A stretch of 64,000 bases of DNA from Pseudomonas guariconensis (GTDB taxonomy: Bacteria; Pseudomonadota; Gammaproteobacteria; Pseudomonadales; Pseudomonadaceae): NCBI RefSeq assembly GCF_015680235.1, contig NZ_JADLJL010000023.1:1-64000 (forward strand). The letters are read 5' to 3'. The translations under genes and the position numbers were made by a program. Shown here one piece after another: positions 26,479-35,884 of this stretch. Under the pieces are notes generated by a model. The model was not told the DNA's origin and ran no database searches. It worked only from the letters and a program-made list of their open reading frames with translations. Each line of letters begins with the position of its first letter. The first letter of the stretch is position 1.

Positions 26479-27783
26479 TCAGACGAAGAAGGACAGCGCC
26501 CCCGTGAGCAACGCCAGCGCCGTGATGACCAGCGAAGTGAGTACCGCCCATTTGACGGTGGCCTTCTGGAAGTCGCCGATATCGCGATCGACCATGCCGA
26601 CCAGCAACAGGGTCGAGGCGACCAACGGACTCATCAGGTGCACCGGCTGCCCCAGCACCGAGGCGCGGGCGATTTCAACCGGGTCGATGCCGTAGGCAGC
26701 GGCGGCGTTGGCGAGAATCGGCACCACGCCAAAGTAATAGGCATCGTTGGACAGCACGAAGGTCAGCGGCATGCTGGTCAGCGCCACCACCAGCGGGAAC
26801 CAGTGGCTCCACGCCTCGGGGATCCAGTCGACCAGTGTCTGCGCCAGGGCATCGACCATCTTGGTGCCGGAGAAGATCCCAGCGAAGATGCCGGCAGCGA
26901 ATACCAGCAGCACCACAGTCATGGCGTTGCCCGAATGAGCGAGGATGCGCTCCTTCTGCAGGTCCAGTTGCGGGTAGTTGATCATCAGCGCCGCGACAAA
27001 ACCGATCATGAACAACAGCGCGGAGTGCATCACGCCCATCACCAACGCCGACATGACGGCAATCACCAGCACCAGGTTCACGTATGCCAGCCGTGGACGC
27101 TTGTGCGGATTGTCGCCGAGGATTTCCTTGATGTAGCAATTGCCGCCCCCGGACTCCAGGGCAATGTTGCCGATACGTCGGCGCTCGGCGCGGCCCAGCA
27201 GGTAGGCGGTGAACACCACCCACGCCGCACCGCCGATCACGGTGGGCAACAACGGGATGAAGTACTCGGTCGCATCCAGCCCGAGCGCGGCAATGGCCCG
27301 GGTTGCCGGCCCGCCCCAGGGGCTCATGCCGCTCATGATGCTCAGCGACAGCATCGACACCGTGGCCAGGATCATCGGGTTCATGCCAATGCGCTTGTAC
27401 AGCGGCAGCATCGCCGCGCAGGTGATCATGTAAGTGGTGGTGCCGTCACCGTCGAGCGCCACCAACAGCGACAGCAGCGCTGTGCCGATGGCAATCTTGA
27501 TCGGGTCGCCATTGACGCGCTTGAGGATCTTGCGGATCAGCGGGTCGAACAGGCCGGCATCGATCATCAGGCCGAAGAACAGAATGGCGAACAGCAACAG
27601 GGCCGCCGAGGGCGCCACCATTTTCAGGCCGTCGAGCATCATCTTGCCCAGCTCGGGGGCAAAGCCACCGATCACCGCGAAGGCAGTGGGCACCACGGTG
27701 AGCGCAACGATCGGCGACAGGCGTTTACTCATGATCAGGTAGGTGAAGGTCACCACCATGATCAGGCCCAGGAGTGCGAGCAT
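26479..27783 (-). CDS. CitMHS family citrate/organic-acid transporter
   Basis: The 434-residue protein has about 11-12 membrane helices. CitMHS signatures include ALLSLLVALDGDGTTTYMIT and SIMSGMSPWGGPATRAIAALG in the middle, and LSNDAYYFGVVPILA near the C-terminus. Known members co-transport metal- or proton-citrate. In this cluster the substrate could equally be aconitate or tricarballylate. It lies 59 nt upstream of the porin gene on the same strand and probably shares a transcript. Confidence 0.9.
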   Translation of the reverse strand: MLALLGLIMVVTFTYLIMSKRLSPIVALTVVPTAFAVIGGFAPELGKMMLDGLKMVAPSAALLLFAILFFGLMIDAGLFDPLIRKILKRVNGDPIKIAIGTALLSLLVALDGDGTTTYMITCAAMLPLYKRIGMNPMILATVSMLSLSIMSGMSPWGGPATRAIAALGLDATEYFIPLLPTVIGGAAWVVFTAYLLGRAERRRIGNIALESGGGNCYIKEILGDNPHKRPRLAYVNLVLVIAVMSALVMGVMHSALLFMIGFVAALMINYPQLDLQKERILAHSGNAMTVVLLVFAAGIFAGIFSGTKMVDALAQTLVDWIPEAWSHWFPLVVALTSMPLTFVLSNDAYYFGVVPILANAAAAYGIDPVEIARASVLGQPVHLMSPLVASTLLLVGMVDRDIGDFQKATVKWAVLTSLVITALALLTGALSFFV

Positions 27784-27905
27784 GGTCTTCTCTCTTGTTT
27801 TTATTCTATTGCGGCCATCGGCAAGGCAGACGGCCCCCTACCCCACTCCACATCGCTGGGATGTCGAGTGGGATTCTAAGTCAACACAGTGAGGTGGAAG
27901 GGCTT

Positions 27906-29221
27906 TCAGCCGTGATGCCGAGGCTCGGCAGACCAATCGGCGTGCACGGTGTCGCCCTCGGCTGGTGCAGCCGGGGTGCCATTGAGGTGGCGTAGCAAGG
28001 TGTCCCGTTCACAGGCGTTCTCCGACAGTGAAATGACCACCGTAGCCACGGCGTTACTGGCCAGGCTGGTCAGGGCTCGGGCCTCCGACATGAAACGGTC
28101 GATGCCGATCAGCAGGGCAAGCCCTGCCAGCGGGATATCGTGGATTACGGTCAAGGTCGAGGCCAGCGCCACGAAACCACTGCCGGTCACGCCCGCAGCG
28201 CCTTTGGAGGACAACAGCATGATCGCCAGCATGGTCACCGTCTGCCCCAGGGTCAGGTCGATGTTGCAGGCTTGGGCGATGAACACCGCCGCCAACGACA
28301 GGTAGATGGCAGTACCGTCGAGGTTGAACGAATAGCCGGTTGGCAGCACCAGCCCGACCACACCTTTCTTGCAGCCGAGCTTTTCTAGTTTTTCCAACAT
28401 GCGCGGCAGCACGGGCTCGGTGGACGAGGTGCCGAGCACACCACCAGAAACTCCTCGCGGAAGTACCGCAGCAGCTTCCACAGGCTGAAGCCATGAGCAC
28501 GGCAGATGCCACCGAGCACCACCAGCACGAAGAAAGCGCAGGCGATGTACAGCGTACCCACCAGCTTGGCCAACGCCCCGAGGGAAGTCACGCCGTACTG
28601 CCCGACGGTGAAGGCCAGCGCACCGAAAGCACCGACCGGGGCGAAGCGCATCAGGTAGCCGAAGATACGGAACACCATGGTCGAGGCCGACTCCAGCACA
28701 TCGAGTACCGGCTTGCCCTTCTCGCCCATCGACGACAGGGCAAAACCGCTGAGCACCGCGATGAACAATACTGGCAACACCTCACCCTTGTTGAACGCCC
28801 CGATGAACGTGTCGGGGATGATGTGCATGAAGAAGTCGACCACGCTGAGCTTGGCCGCAGACGCGGCGTACTGGCCGAGCCCCTCGGTGCTGAGGGTGGC
28901 TGGGTCGATGTTCATGCCGACACCCGGGCGGAACAGGTATACCGCAGCCAGGCCGATGACCAGGCTGACGATCGTCAACCCCAGGAACAACAGCAAGGTC
29001 TTGCTCATCAACCGACCCAGCGTACGCTTGTCGGTCATGCCGGCGATGCCGGTCACGATGGTGCAGAACACGACCGGGGCGATCATCATCTTGATCAGTT
29101 TGATGAATGCATCACCCAGTGGCTTGAGCGCAACGGCCTGTTGGGCCCAGAAATGACCGACCACCACGCCCAGCAGGATGGCGCAGAGAATCTGGAAATA
29201 CAGTGACTTCGCGAGTTTCAT
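27906..29221 (-). pseudogene. dctA: C4-dicarboxylate transporter DctA, frameshifted
   Basis: Two overlapping frames together give a full DctA. The first (29221 to about 28440) encodes MKLAKSLYFQILCAILLG through YFREEFLVV. The second (about 28439 to 27906) continues LGTSSTEPVLPRMLEKLE, GLVLPTGYSFNLDGTAIYL and the C-terminus. At the junction GTGGTGTGCTCGG stands where GTGGTGCTCGG is needed, a 2-nt excess in a GT-rich run. Without correction the protein stops 17 residues later, before the substrate-binding HP2/TM8 region. It is a recent mutation, a phase switch or a sequencing error. Confidence 0.85.
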
Positions 29222-29284
29222 GAGGCATCACCCATTGTTGAAATTGTGCGGATGTGCGAGTTGCCGATGTGCTGCAGACCCTGC

Positions 29285-30364
29285 CTACCCCGCCCGCTTG
29301 CGCAAGGTCGGGGCGTAGACGAAGCCTGAAAACAGCCGGCGGGCGGTTCTCACCACGGAGGCCTGGAGCGTCTTGCCATCGGCACCGCTGCGCGAAAGCG
29401 CCACGTCGATGCCACCGCTCGGGTGCTCCAGGCGGACTTCCTCGAGCTGCTGCGCGTGTTCTCCCAACATGTCCATGATCACCGTGCCTGGGCTGACGCA
29501 GGCCGTTGCCAGGCCGATCGCACCGGTGATGGCCAAGGCGCGGTGGCAATTGTGAGGCATGAAGTAGCGCACCTGCAGCGTGCCGTCGTGACGAGGTGGA
29601 GAAACCAGTACGGGCTTGGGGATCACCATGCCACTGACATCACCCAGCCCCATGGCCTTGCCGGCCTTCAGGCGCAAGGCCTCCAGGCGTTTCAGCAAGC
29701 GGCTGTCGGCATCCAGCTGAGCCGGGGTCTCGGAACCGGTCACGCCCAGCTCGCTGGCCTCGATGATCATCATCGGCATGGCCATGTCGATGCAGGTCAC
29801 CGGCACACCGTCGATCACATCCTGGGCCTGGCCGGTGGGGAACAGCTTGCCGGTCTTGCTACCTACCGCGTCGAGGAAGGTCAGGTGCACCGGGGCGGCG
29901 CTACCCGGCACCCCGTCGATCACCGTGCGGCCTTCGTAACGCACGACGCCACCGGGTGTTTCCACCAGCGAGTTGACGAACGTGTTGGTGTTGAGGTTGC
30001 GGATACGTACCAAGGTCTTGCCATCCTGGGCCTTGACCAGCCCTTGCTCGATAGCGAAGGGGCCGACCGCGCAAAGCATATTGCCGCAGTTAGGCGCGGT
30101 ATCGACTCGGCGCTGGGCGACCATGACCTGCACGAACAGGTAATCGACGTCGGCATCGGCGTGCAGCGAGGGGCTGACGATCGCCACCTTGCTGGTCTGA
30201 GGGCTACCGCCACCGATGCCGTCGATTTCCAGTTCGTGCCCGGAACCCATCAGGTTGATCAGCAATTCGTCGCGTTCGACCACATTGGAAGGAAGATCCC
30301 AGGCGTGGAAAAAAGGCCCTTTGGAGGTACCACCGCGCATGAGTACGCAAGGAATTCGTTGCAT
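29285..30364 (-). CDS. PrpF/GalD-type isomerase (4-oxalomesaconate tautomerase or aconitate isomerase family)
   Basis: The 359-residue product has the PrpF fold: RIPCVLMRGGTSKGPFF at the N-terminus, GIGGGSPQTSKVAIV, and APNCGNMLCAVGPFA with the conserved Cys near residue 92. RYFMPHNCHRALAITGAI carries a second conserved Cys/His. Members isomerise unsaturated tricarboxylates (2-methylaconitate, 4-oxalomesaconate, trans-aconitate). No gallate dioxygenase or methylcitrate genes are present, so a tricarboxylate such as trans-aconitate is a better guess. It precedes dctA, CitMHS and OprD genes on the same strand. Confidence 0.85.
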   Translation of the reverse strand: MQRIPCVLMRGGTSKGPFFHAWDLPSNVVERDELLINLMGSGHELEIDGIGGGSPQTSKVAIVSPSLHADADVDYLFVQVMVAQRRVDTAPNCGNMLCAVGPFAIEQGLVKAQDGKTLVRIRNLNTNTFVNSLVETPGGVVRYEGRTVIDGVPGSAAPVHLTFLDAVGSKTGKLFPTGQAQDVIDGVPVTCIDMAMPMMIIEASELGVTGSETPAQLDADSRLLKRLEALRLKAGKAMGLGDVSGMVIPKPVLVSPPRHDGTLQVRYFMPHNCHRALAITGAIGLATACVSPGTVIMDMLGEHAQQLEEVRLEHPSGGIDVALSRSGADGKTLQASVVRTARRLFSGFVYAPTLRKRAG

Positions 30365-30511
30365 GATTTCGCACTCGTGTTGATCAATAGCGATCATTGA
30401 TGTTGTGAGCACAAGATTGACAGGGATAGATAAATCAATCCAATGCAAATATCGTAGCTATTATTGCGATTAATTAATCAATCTATGACCGTGACCAAAG
30501 AGTGATCCGAG
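30365..30511. promoter_or_regulatory. Divergent control region between the PrpF-type gene and its LysR regulator
   Basis: This 147-nt AT-rich region contains the palindrome ATTAATTAAT near 30470-30480 and several ATTGAT/ATCAAT words, as expected for LysR operators. It would drive the isomerase-transporter-porin genes on one side and the regulator on the other. Confidence 0.5.
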
Positions 30512-31405
30512 ATGGAATATGAGCTTCAAGACATACGATCTTTCGTGAAAATCGCTGAACTTGGCAGTTTCCACGAGGCCGCGGAAGCGTTGCACTTATC
30601 CCAGCCGGCCCTGAGCCGGCGGATCAAGAAGCTCGAGGAAGGGCTGGGCACCTCGCTGCTGGAGCGCACGACCCGTCGCGTCAGCCTGACCAGCGTCGGG
30701 CGAGACTTCTTGCCCAAGGCCAGGCGCCTGTTGGATGACTTCGAAGACTCGATCCTGAGCATTCGGGAGCTCGCCGAACGGCAAACGGGGCAGGTCACCC
30801 TCGCCTGCATTCCAACCGCAGCGTTCTATTTCCTGCCGTCGGTGATCCGCGACTACAACGAGCAATACCCCAAGATCCGCATCCGCCTGCTGGATCTCAG
30901 CGCCAACGACGGGCTCGAGGCCGTGCTGCGGGGCGAGGCGGATTTCGGCATCAACATGATGAGCGGCCAACACCCGGACATCGAGTTCGTCTCCCTGGTG
31001 CAGGAGCATTTCGTCCTGGCTTGCCGCCGTGATCACAAGCTGGCGAACCGCGACGCCGTCACCTGGGCCGAACTGGCCGACTACCGCCTGATCGGCGTGG
31101 GCCGCCTGAGCGGTAACCGGATGCTGCTGGACCATGCCCTGTCCGGGCTCAACCTACGGCCCAAGTGGTTCTATGAGGTCCAGCACCTGTCCACCTCGCT
31201 GGGCATGGTCGAGGCCGGGCTGGGCGTTTCGGCCATGCCCAGCCTGGCCATGCCCAGCGCCGACCATCCGACGCTGGTCAGCGTGCCGCTGATCGAACCC
31301 CAGGTCACCCGCACCCTGGGGCTGGTCTATCGGCGAGGGGCGTCGCTGTCGCCAGCGGCAGAGAAGTTCGTGTCGATCCTGCTGGATAAATGGCCCAACC
31401 GATGA
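30512..31405 (+). CDS. LysR family regulator of the organic-acid cluster
   Basis: The 297-residue product has the LysR winged helix (SFHEAAEALHLSQPALSRRIKKLEE) and a substrate-binding domain beginning GQVTLACIPTAAFYFLP. It is divergent from the PrpF-type gene with a shared 147-nt control region, the classic arrangement for an activator that senses the cluster's substrate or an intermediate. Confidence 0.9.
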   Translation: MEYELQDIRSFVKIAELGSFHEAAEALHLSQPALSRRIKKLEEGLGTSLLERTTRRVSLTSVGRDFLPKARRLLDDFEDSILSIRELAERQTGQVTLACIPTAAFYFLPSVIRDYNEQYPKIRIRLLDLSANDGLEAVLRGEADFGINMMSGQHPDIEFVSLVQEHFVLACRRDHKLANRDAVTWAELADYRLIGVGRLSGNRMLLDHALSGLNLRPKWFYEVQHLSTSLGMVEAGLGVSAMPSLAMPSADHPTLVSVPLIEPQVTRTLGLVYRRGASLSPAAEKFVSILLDKWPNR

Positions 31406-31449
31406 GCGAAACACCTTGCGCGGAATCGGGCGCTGATTGCCAGCCGCGC

Positions 31450-31615
31450 CGCCCGCCTCCTGTGGGCGGGCTTATCCCGCGATTGGGCCGGGCTAGATAT
31501 CACCGTAGCCTGGCAAGGGCTTCGCCCTTGATCGCGGGACAAGTCGGACCGCCGCACCGCCGCTCCCACAGGGGGACCAGCGCTAGCCGCTTGTTCTTTG
31601 CGCGACAGGGCAATC
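31450..31615. repeat. REP elements plus one copy of the second repeat
   Basis: TGTGGGCGGGCTTATCCCGCG (31460-31480) and TGATCGCGGGACAAGTCGG with GCACCGCCGCTCCCACAGG (31529-31573) form an inverted REP pair. AGCGCTAGCCGCTTGTTC (31579-31596) follows immediately, as at 22625. This REP variant is the one that resembles the treZ insertion. Confidence 0.75.
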
Positions 31616-31641
31616 CGTAATTCAAAGTGGTCCTGCCTGTT

Positions 31642-32556
31642 TTACTCAACCACCGGCGCACGCTCAGACATCAATTCGGTGATCCAGTCGATAAACACCC
31701 TGACCTTGGCGCTGACATGGCGGTTCGGCGGAAATGCCAAGTACATCGGCATTGGCGGCATCTGCCAGTCGTCGAACAGCGCCAGCAGCTCACCGCTGGC
31801 AAGGTGTGGTTCGGCCATGTACTGCGGTAGCCAGAGTATGCCAAGGCCAGCCAAGCCGGCAGCAAGGTAGGCATTGCCGTCGTCTACGATCAGTTGCGGG
31901 CGGCCTTGAGCCTCCATGCGCTCCTCACCGCGATGCATCGCGTAGGGCAGCGTCTTGCCAGTACGAGTCCAAAGAAAACCCACGGTCTTGTGCTTGCCCT
32001 CCTCCAACTCACGAGGGTGCTCCGGCATCCCGAAGCGCTGCAAATAACTGCGCGCGGCATAGATACCGAGCTGCAAATCGCCCACATGCCTCGCCACCAG
32101 GGACTGATCGGTGATCTCGCCACCACGCACCACGCAATCGACGTTCTCGCTAATGATGTCGACGACGCGATCACTCACGCCCAAGGTCAATTGAATATCC
32201 GGATAACGTGCAAAGAACTCCGGTAAGGCGGGTATCAACAGGAGGCGCGCCAGTGGGCTGGGAACATCTACCCGAAGTCGCCCGCGCGGCGCCATGGATG
32301 CACTGGACACGCTGGTCTCGGCGTCGTCCAGGTCGACCAGCAGCCGGACCACGCGTTCGTAGTAGGCCGCCCCGTCGGCGGTGACATTCACTTTGCGCGT
32401 GGTGCGGTTGAGCAAGCGCACCCGCAGCCGCGCTTCCAGTTGCTGAACCAGTTGCGTCACGGTGGTCTTGCTCATGTGCAGGGTCGCAGCGGCCTTGGTG
32501 AAGCTGCCAGTCTCCACTACCCGGGCAAAGGCCTGCATTGCATCGAAACGGTCCAT
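31642..32556 (-). CDS. LysR family transcriptional regulator
   Basis: From ATG 32556 the product has 304 residues. The winged helix is SFTKAAATLHMSKTTVTQLVQQLE, and the effector domain begins GRLRVDVPSPLARLL, typical of the DmlR-like group. It is divergent from the RidA gene at 32698 (141-nt spacer), its probable target. The effector is unknown. Confidence 0.9.
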   Translation of the reverse strand: MDRFDAMQAFARVVETGSFTKAAATLHMSKTTVTQLVQQLEARLRVRLLNRTTRKVNVTADGAAYYERVVRLLVDLDDAETSVSSASMAPRGRLRVDVPSPLARLLLIPALPEFFARYPDIQLTLGVSDRVVDIISENVDCVVRGGEITDQSLVARHVGDLQLGIYAARSYLQRFGMPEHPRELEEGKHKTVGFLWTRTGKTLPYAMHRGEERMEAQGRPQLIVDDGNAYLAAGLAGLGILWLPQYMAEPHLASGELLALFDDWQMPPMPMYLAFPPNRHVSAKVRVFIDWITELMSERAPVVE

Positions 32557-32697
32557 CTCACGTCTCCCTCGCGCCTGGATTGTTTGGATTATACAAACAG
32601 TCCTGAACAAGACTGCCCGTTTATCCACGTCGAAAGCGATCCTTATAGTGGCGTCAACATAGACACCGAGCCGCGATGGCCCAGAACGAGGTATGCA

Positions 32698-33090
32698 ATG
32701 TCCAACAAACGTAATGCCGTTTTCCCGCCTGACCGCCATGCACTGTATGAGCTTCACCGCTACTCGCCAGCGATTCGGTCCAACGGTTTTCTGTTCGTGT
32801 CCGGCCAGGTCGGCAGCCGCAAGGATGGCTCGCCCGAACCGGACCTCGCGGCGCAAGTGCGCTTGGCCTTCGCCAACCTCAACGCGATCCTGGCCGAGGC
32901 CGGCAGCAGTTTCGACGATGTGGTCGACACGACCATCTTCATGGTCGACCCCGATTCGAAGTTCGAAACCATCTGGGAGGTGGCGTCCGAGTATTGGGGC
33001 GAAGCGCCCTACCCAACGGTGACCGCAGTCGGCGTGACCTGGCTGTCGGGCTTCGACTTCGAGATCAAAGTGATCGCGAAACTACCGTAA
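32698..33090 (+). CDS. RidA family protein
   Basis: The 130-residue product has the YjgF/YER057c/UK114 fold: FLFVSGQVGSRKDGS, QVRLAFANLNAILAEAGSSFDDVVDTTIFMVD and PTVTAVGVTWLSG. RidA hydrolyses reactive enamine/imine intermediates from PLP enzymes, but this longer-loop type (WEVASEYWGEAPYPT) belongs to the less-studied Rid subfamilies, often linked to catabolic clusters. GAGG precedes ATG 32698. The canonical Arg of RidA (near the C-terminus) is not evident, so imine hydrolysis is uncertain. Confidence 0.85.
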   Translation: MSNKRNAVFPPDRHALYELHRYSPAIRSNGFLFVSGQVGSRKDGSPEPDLAAQVRLAFANLNAILAEAGSSFDDVVDTTIFMVDPDSKFETIWEVASEYWGEAPYPTVTAVGVTWLSGFDFEIKVIAKLP

Positions 33091-33119
33091 CGGAGCCCGC
33101 CAGACCTTACCTCCGAGGG

Positions 33120-34007
33120 CTATGGGCGACCACCCAGATGGGCCAGCAGGCTTTGCATCGGCCCCGTCAGTTCGCTCCAGTCCTTGAAGCACAGACACAG
33201 CTGGCGCCGCGCCCAACTCTCTTCCAATGCAACCACTTGAAGGGCGTAGCGCCGTCGGTAACGTTTTGCAATGTTCTGCGGCACGATCCCGATGCCAACG
33301 CCATGCGCGACCATTTCGCACACCCCTTCGAATGTCTTCATGCGAATTCGAAGGTCGAGCGGCCTGCCCGCTACGCGGGCATGTTCATCGATGTGGTCTT
33401 GCAATGCACTTGCTTGAGACAGGCCCACGAAGGGCAGCTCCAGAACCTCTGCGAACGTCACTTGCTTGCCGAGCGCGTAGGTATTCTGTGCAGCCGTGAT
33501 CACGACCAGGTGGTCCCGTGCCACTGCCTGCACTTGAAGCCCATCAGCCGCAATGGCATCGGAAATCACACCCGCCTCGGTCAACCCCGAGGCAACGGCG
33601 CGAACGATCTCGATGCTGGTGCGCTCCTTGAGTTCGATGCGCAAACGAGGCCGAGCTGCCAGCCATGGCGCAAGACGGCTGGGCAGGAACTCGATGAGCG
33701 CGGCAGTATTGGCATACAGGTGCAGCGTTCCCCTGGCACCTGCGGCGAAGTCTTGAAGCTCGCCCTTGAGCCTTTCTTGCTGCCTGAGAATCAGGCGGGC
33801 GTGATGGGCTAGTGCCTCACCAGCTTCCGTGGTGACGACGCCTCTCGGGCGGCGCTCGAGCAACGCCACACCGGCTGCGCTTTCGATGTTGCGCAGGCGC
33901 TCGCTTGCCGAGGCCAGGGCGAGATTCGCGCGCGCGGCCCCGGCGGTGATGCTGCCGGCATCCACGATACACAGGAACAGCTGCAGGTCTGCCAAGTCGA
34001 GGCGCAT
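33120..34007 (-). CDS. LysR family transcriptional regulator
   Basis: This 295-residue LysR protein has the DNA-binding region DLADLQLFLCIVDAGSITAGAARANLALASASERL and an effector domain from GTLHLYANTAALIEFLP. It is divergent (116 nt) from the TSUP permease at 34124, which is the likely target. The helix AANLALASASERL lacks the common 'SQPALS' turn, placing it in the CysL/ModE-unlike 'LRP of unknown effector' group. Confidence 0.88.
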   Translation of the reverse strand: MRLDLADLQLFLCIVDAGSITAGAARANLALASASERLRNIESAAGVALLERRPRGVVTTEAGEALAHHARLILRQQERLKGELQDFAAGARGTLHLYANTAALIEFLPSRLAPWLAARPRLRIELKERTSIEIVRAVASGLTEAGVISDAIAADGLQVQAVARDHLVVITAAQNTYALGKQVTFAEVLELPFVGLSQASALQDHIDEHARVAGRPLDLRIRMKTFEGVCEMVAHGVGIGIVPQNIAKRYRRRYALQVVALEESWARRQLCLCFKDWSELTGPMQSLLAHLGGRP

Positions 34008-34123
34008 GTAAGCCCTACTCCTGCCTTCGGAGCGTCCGAAGCTTCAATGAATATTTCCGCATTGTGCCTGGCCTCACCAACAGCTTCAATTGAACACCCA
34101 TGCCCTGCTGTAGAAGCCCTGCC

Positions 34124-34870
34124 ATGCACGACTCTGCATTGAACATCTTGCTGTTGATCGGCACCTTCCTGCTTGCAGGGATGGTGAAAGGCGTAACCGG
34201 CATGGGGCTTCCTACCATTGCCATGGGGTTGCTGGGAACGGTAATGCCCCCAGCCGGCGCCGCCGCAATGCTGGTCATCCCATCCTTGGTGACCAATGTG
34301 TGGCAGCTGCTTTGTGGCCCGGCAGTGGCGCGAGTGATGCGCCGCCTATGGCCCATGATGCTGTGCATCACCCTCGCAACGGTTGCCGGATCAGCATGGC
34401 TGGTAAAGGTGAGCCCGGCTTGGTCTGGGTTTGGCCTTGGCGTTGCACTTATCGTGTACGCCACCTATGCACTCATCGCGCCGGCCTTTACTGTGCCCAC
34501 GCAGCTCGAGCGATGGCTATCGCCGGCGATCGGCTTGACCACGGGTATGGTCACCGGCGCTACCGGTGTGTTCGTGATGCCGGCGGTTCCCTATCTTGGG
34601 TCGTTGAACATAAGCCGCGAGGAGCTGGTTCAGGCGCTTGGTTTGTCGTTCACCGTTTCCACCGTCGCGCTCGCCATAGGGTTGTTCATGCATGGCGCCT
34701 TTCAGGTGACGCAACTGGGCACCTCCGCGATGGCCATCGTTCCGGCGTTGATCGGAATGTGGGCCGGTCAAGTTGTGCGGAGGCGAATCAGCCCCAAGCG
34801 CTTTCGCCACTGTTTCTTGCTGTTCCTGATCGTGCTGGGGCTTGAGCTTTTTTGTCGTCCGTTCTTTTGA
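34124..34870 (+). CDS. TSUP family (TauE/SafE) permease
   Basis: The 248-residue product has about eight membrane helices and the duplicated TSUP motif: FLLAGMVKGVTGMGLPTIAMGLL in the first half and GLTTGMVTGATGVFVMPAVPYL in the second. It probably exports sulfite, sulfonates or small carboxylates. Either ATG 34100 or 34124 could start it; 34124 begins right before the first helix. LysR control from the divergent gene is likely. Confidence 0.87.
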   Translation: MHDSALNILLLIGTFLLAGMVKGVTGMGLPTIAMGLLGTVMPPAGAAAMLVIPSLVTNVWQLLCGPAVARVMRRLWPMMLCITLATVAGSAWLVKVSPAWSGFGLGVALIVYATYALIAPAFTVPTQLERWLSPAIGLTTGMVTGATGVFVMPAVPYLGSLNISREELVQALGLSFTVSTVALAIGLFMHGAFQVTQLGTSAMAIVPALIGMWAGQVVRRRISPKRFRHCFLLFLIVLGLELFCRPFF

Positions 34871-34885
34871 TACGCGAGGCAAACA

Positions 34886-35728
34886 TCAAACAGGATGCGC
34901 ATCAGCTGCATCGATCGACTTCATCCAGTCGCGCGGATTGAGACCGGTCTTGCGCCGGAATGCCCGCGCTAATGCAGAGGGGCTCTCGTACCCAACCTGA
35001 TCGGAGATCAAAGCCATGGAGCCTCCTTCTCGCAACAGCTTCTGCGCCAGGCTGATCCGCCAGCTCAACAGATAATCGGCAGGCGTCTGCCCAACCACAG
35101 CCTTGAAGTACGCGGCATAACTCGCGCGTGACATATTCGACTCGCTGGCCAGTTGCGAAATCGACCAGGGGTGCTGAGGCATTTCATGAATCTTGACCAA
35201 TGAACGAGACAGGCGAGCATCAGCAAGGCCCGCCATCATTCCGGACTCGAGCTGATGGTGGTCGAGCAGATGCCGCAATAACTGAATGACCACCAGCTCG
35301 AAGAGTCGATCCAGCGTAGCGCGACGACCGCAATGGTCGCCGTCGGCCTCGGCGAATAACCATTTGACCGTGTCCGAGAGCATTGGCAGCCCGGCCAGCG
35401 GCAAAACCATCACATCAGGCAAGGCCGCTGCCAACGGATTGTCCTCCCCGCCCGCGAAGGCCAGGGATGCGCATTGCAAGCGGGCTTCACCTGCCGGTGT
35501 ACTGGATACCTGGTGCCGGTTGGGGCGAGGAATGAAAATCAGGCTCGGCTCGGTCAGCAATACACTCGATCGACCCTCGATCGATAAGGCCAACACCCCG
35601 CTCTGCAGCAGATGGATATGGCCCCTGCGGTCTGCGTCGGTGTATTGCCTAGTGCCACAAAGCCCACCGCTGTAATACAGCTCGGCACGCACACCGTAGA
35701 GCGTCAGCAGTTTGGATAATCGATCCAT
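34886..35728 (-). CDS. AraC family regulator with an N-terminal cupin domain
   Basis: From ATG 35728 the product has 280 residues. A cupin_6-type sensing domain occupies about 1-165 (GHIHLLQSGVLALSIEG, LLTEPSLIFIPRPNRHQV). Two HTH_18 motifs follow: PWSISQLASESNMSRASYAAYFK and LISDQVGYESPSALARAFRRKTG. This architecture commonly controls a single adjacent efflux or oxidoreductase gene. It is divergent from the YkgB gene, its probable target. Confidence 0.9.
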   Translation of the reverse strand: MDRLSKLLTLYGVRAELYYSGGLCGTRQYTDADRRGHIHLLQSGVLALSIEGRSSVLLTEPSLIFIPRPNRHQVSSTPAGEARLQCASLAFAGGEDNPLAAALPDVMVLPLAGLPMLSDTVKWLFAEADGDHCGRRATLDRLFELVVIQLLRHLLDHHQLESGMMAGLADARLSRSLVKIHEMPQHPWSISQLASESNMSRASYAAYFKAVVGQTPADYLLSWRISLAQKLLREGGSMALISDQVGYESPSALARAFRRKTGLNPRDWMKSIDAADAHPV

Positions 35729-35884
35729 GAGTACGCGCACCTCGGATTTGGACGATCTGCAGCAAATTATAGGCTAATTGAACCCAAAAGAATGTCGTTC
35801 CCTTGCATCATGGCCCCGTACTCAAACGGCGCTAGGAAGTGCGCCGTATGCCCACTGATACAACAGACTCTTTGGAGATCGCTC

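Noticed and set aside
26446..27879. Open frame antisense to the CitMHS gene
   Set aside because: Its product is almost entirely His/Gln/Arg/Asp, the usual mirror of membrane-helix codons.
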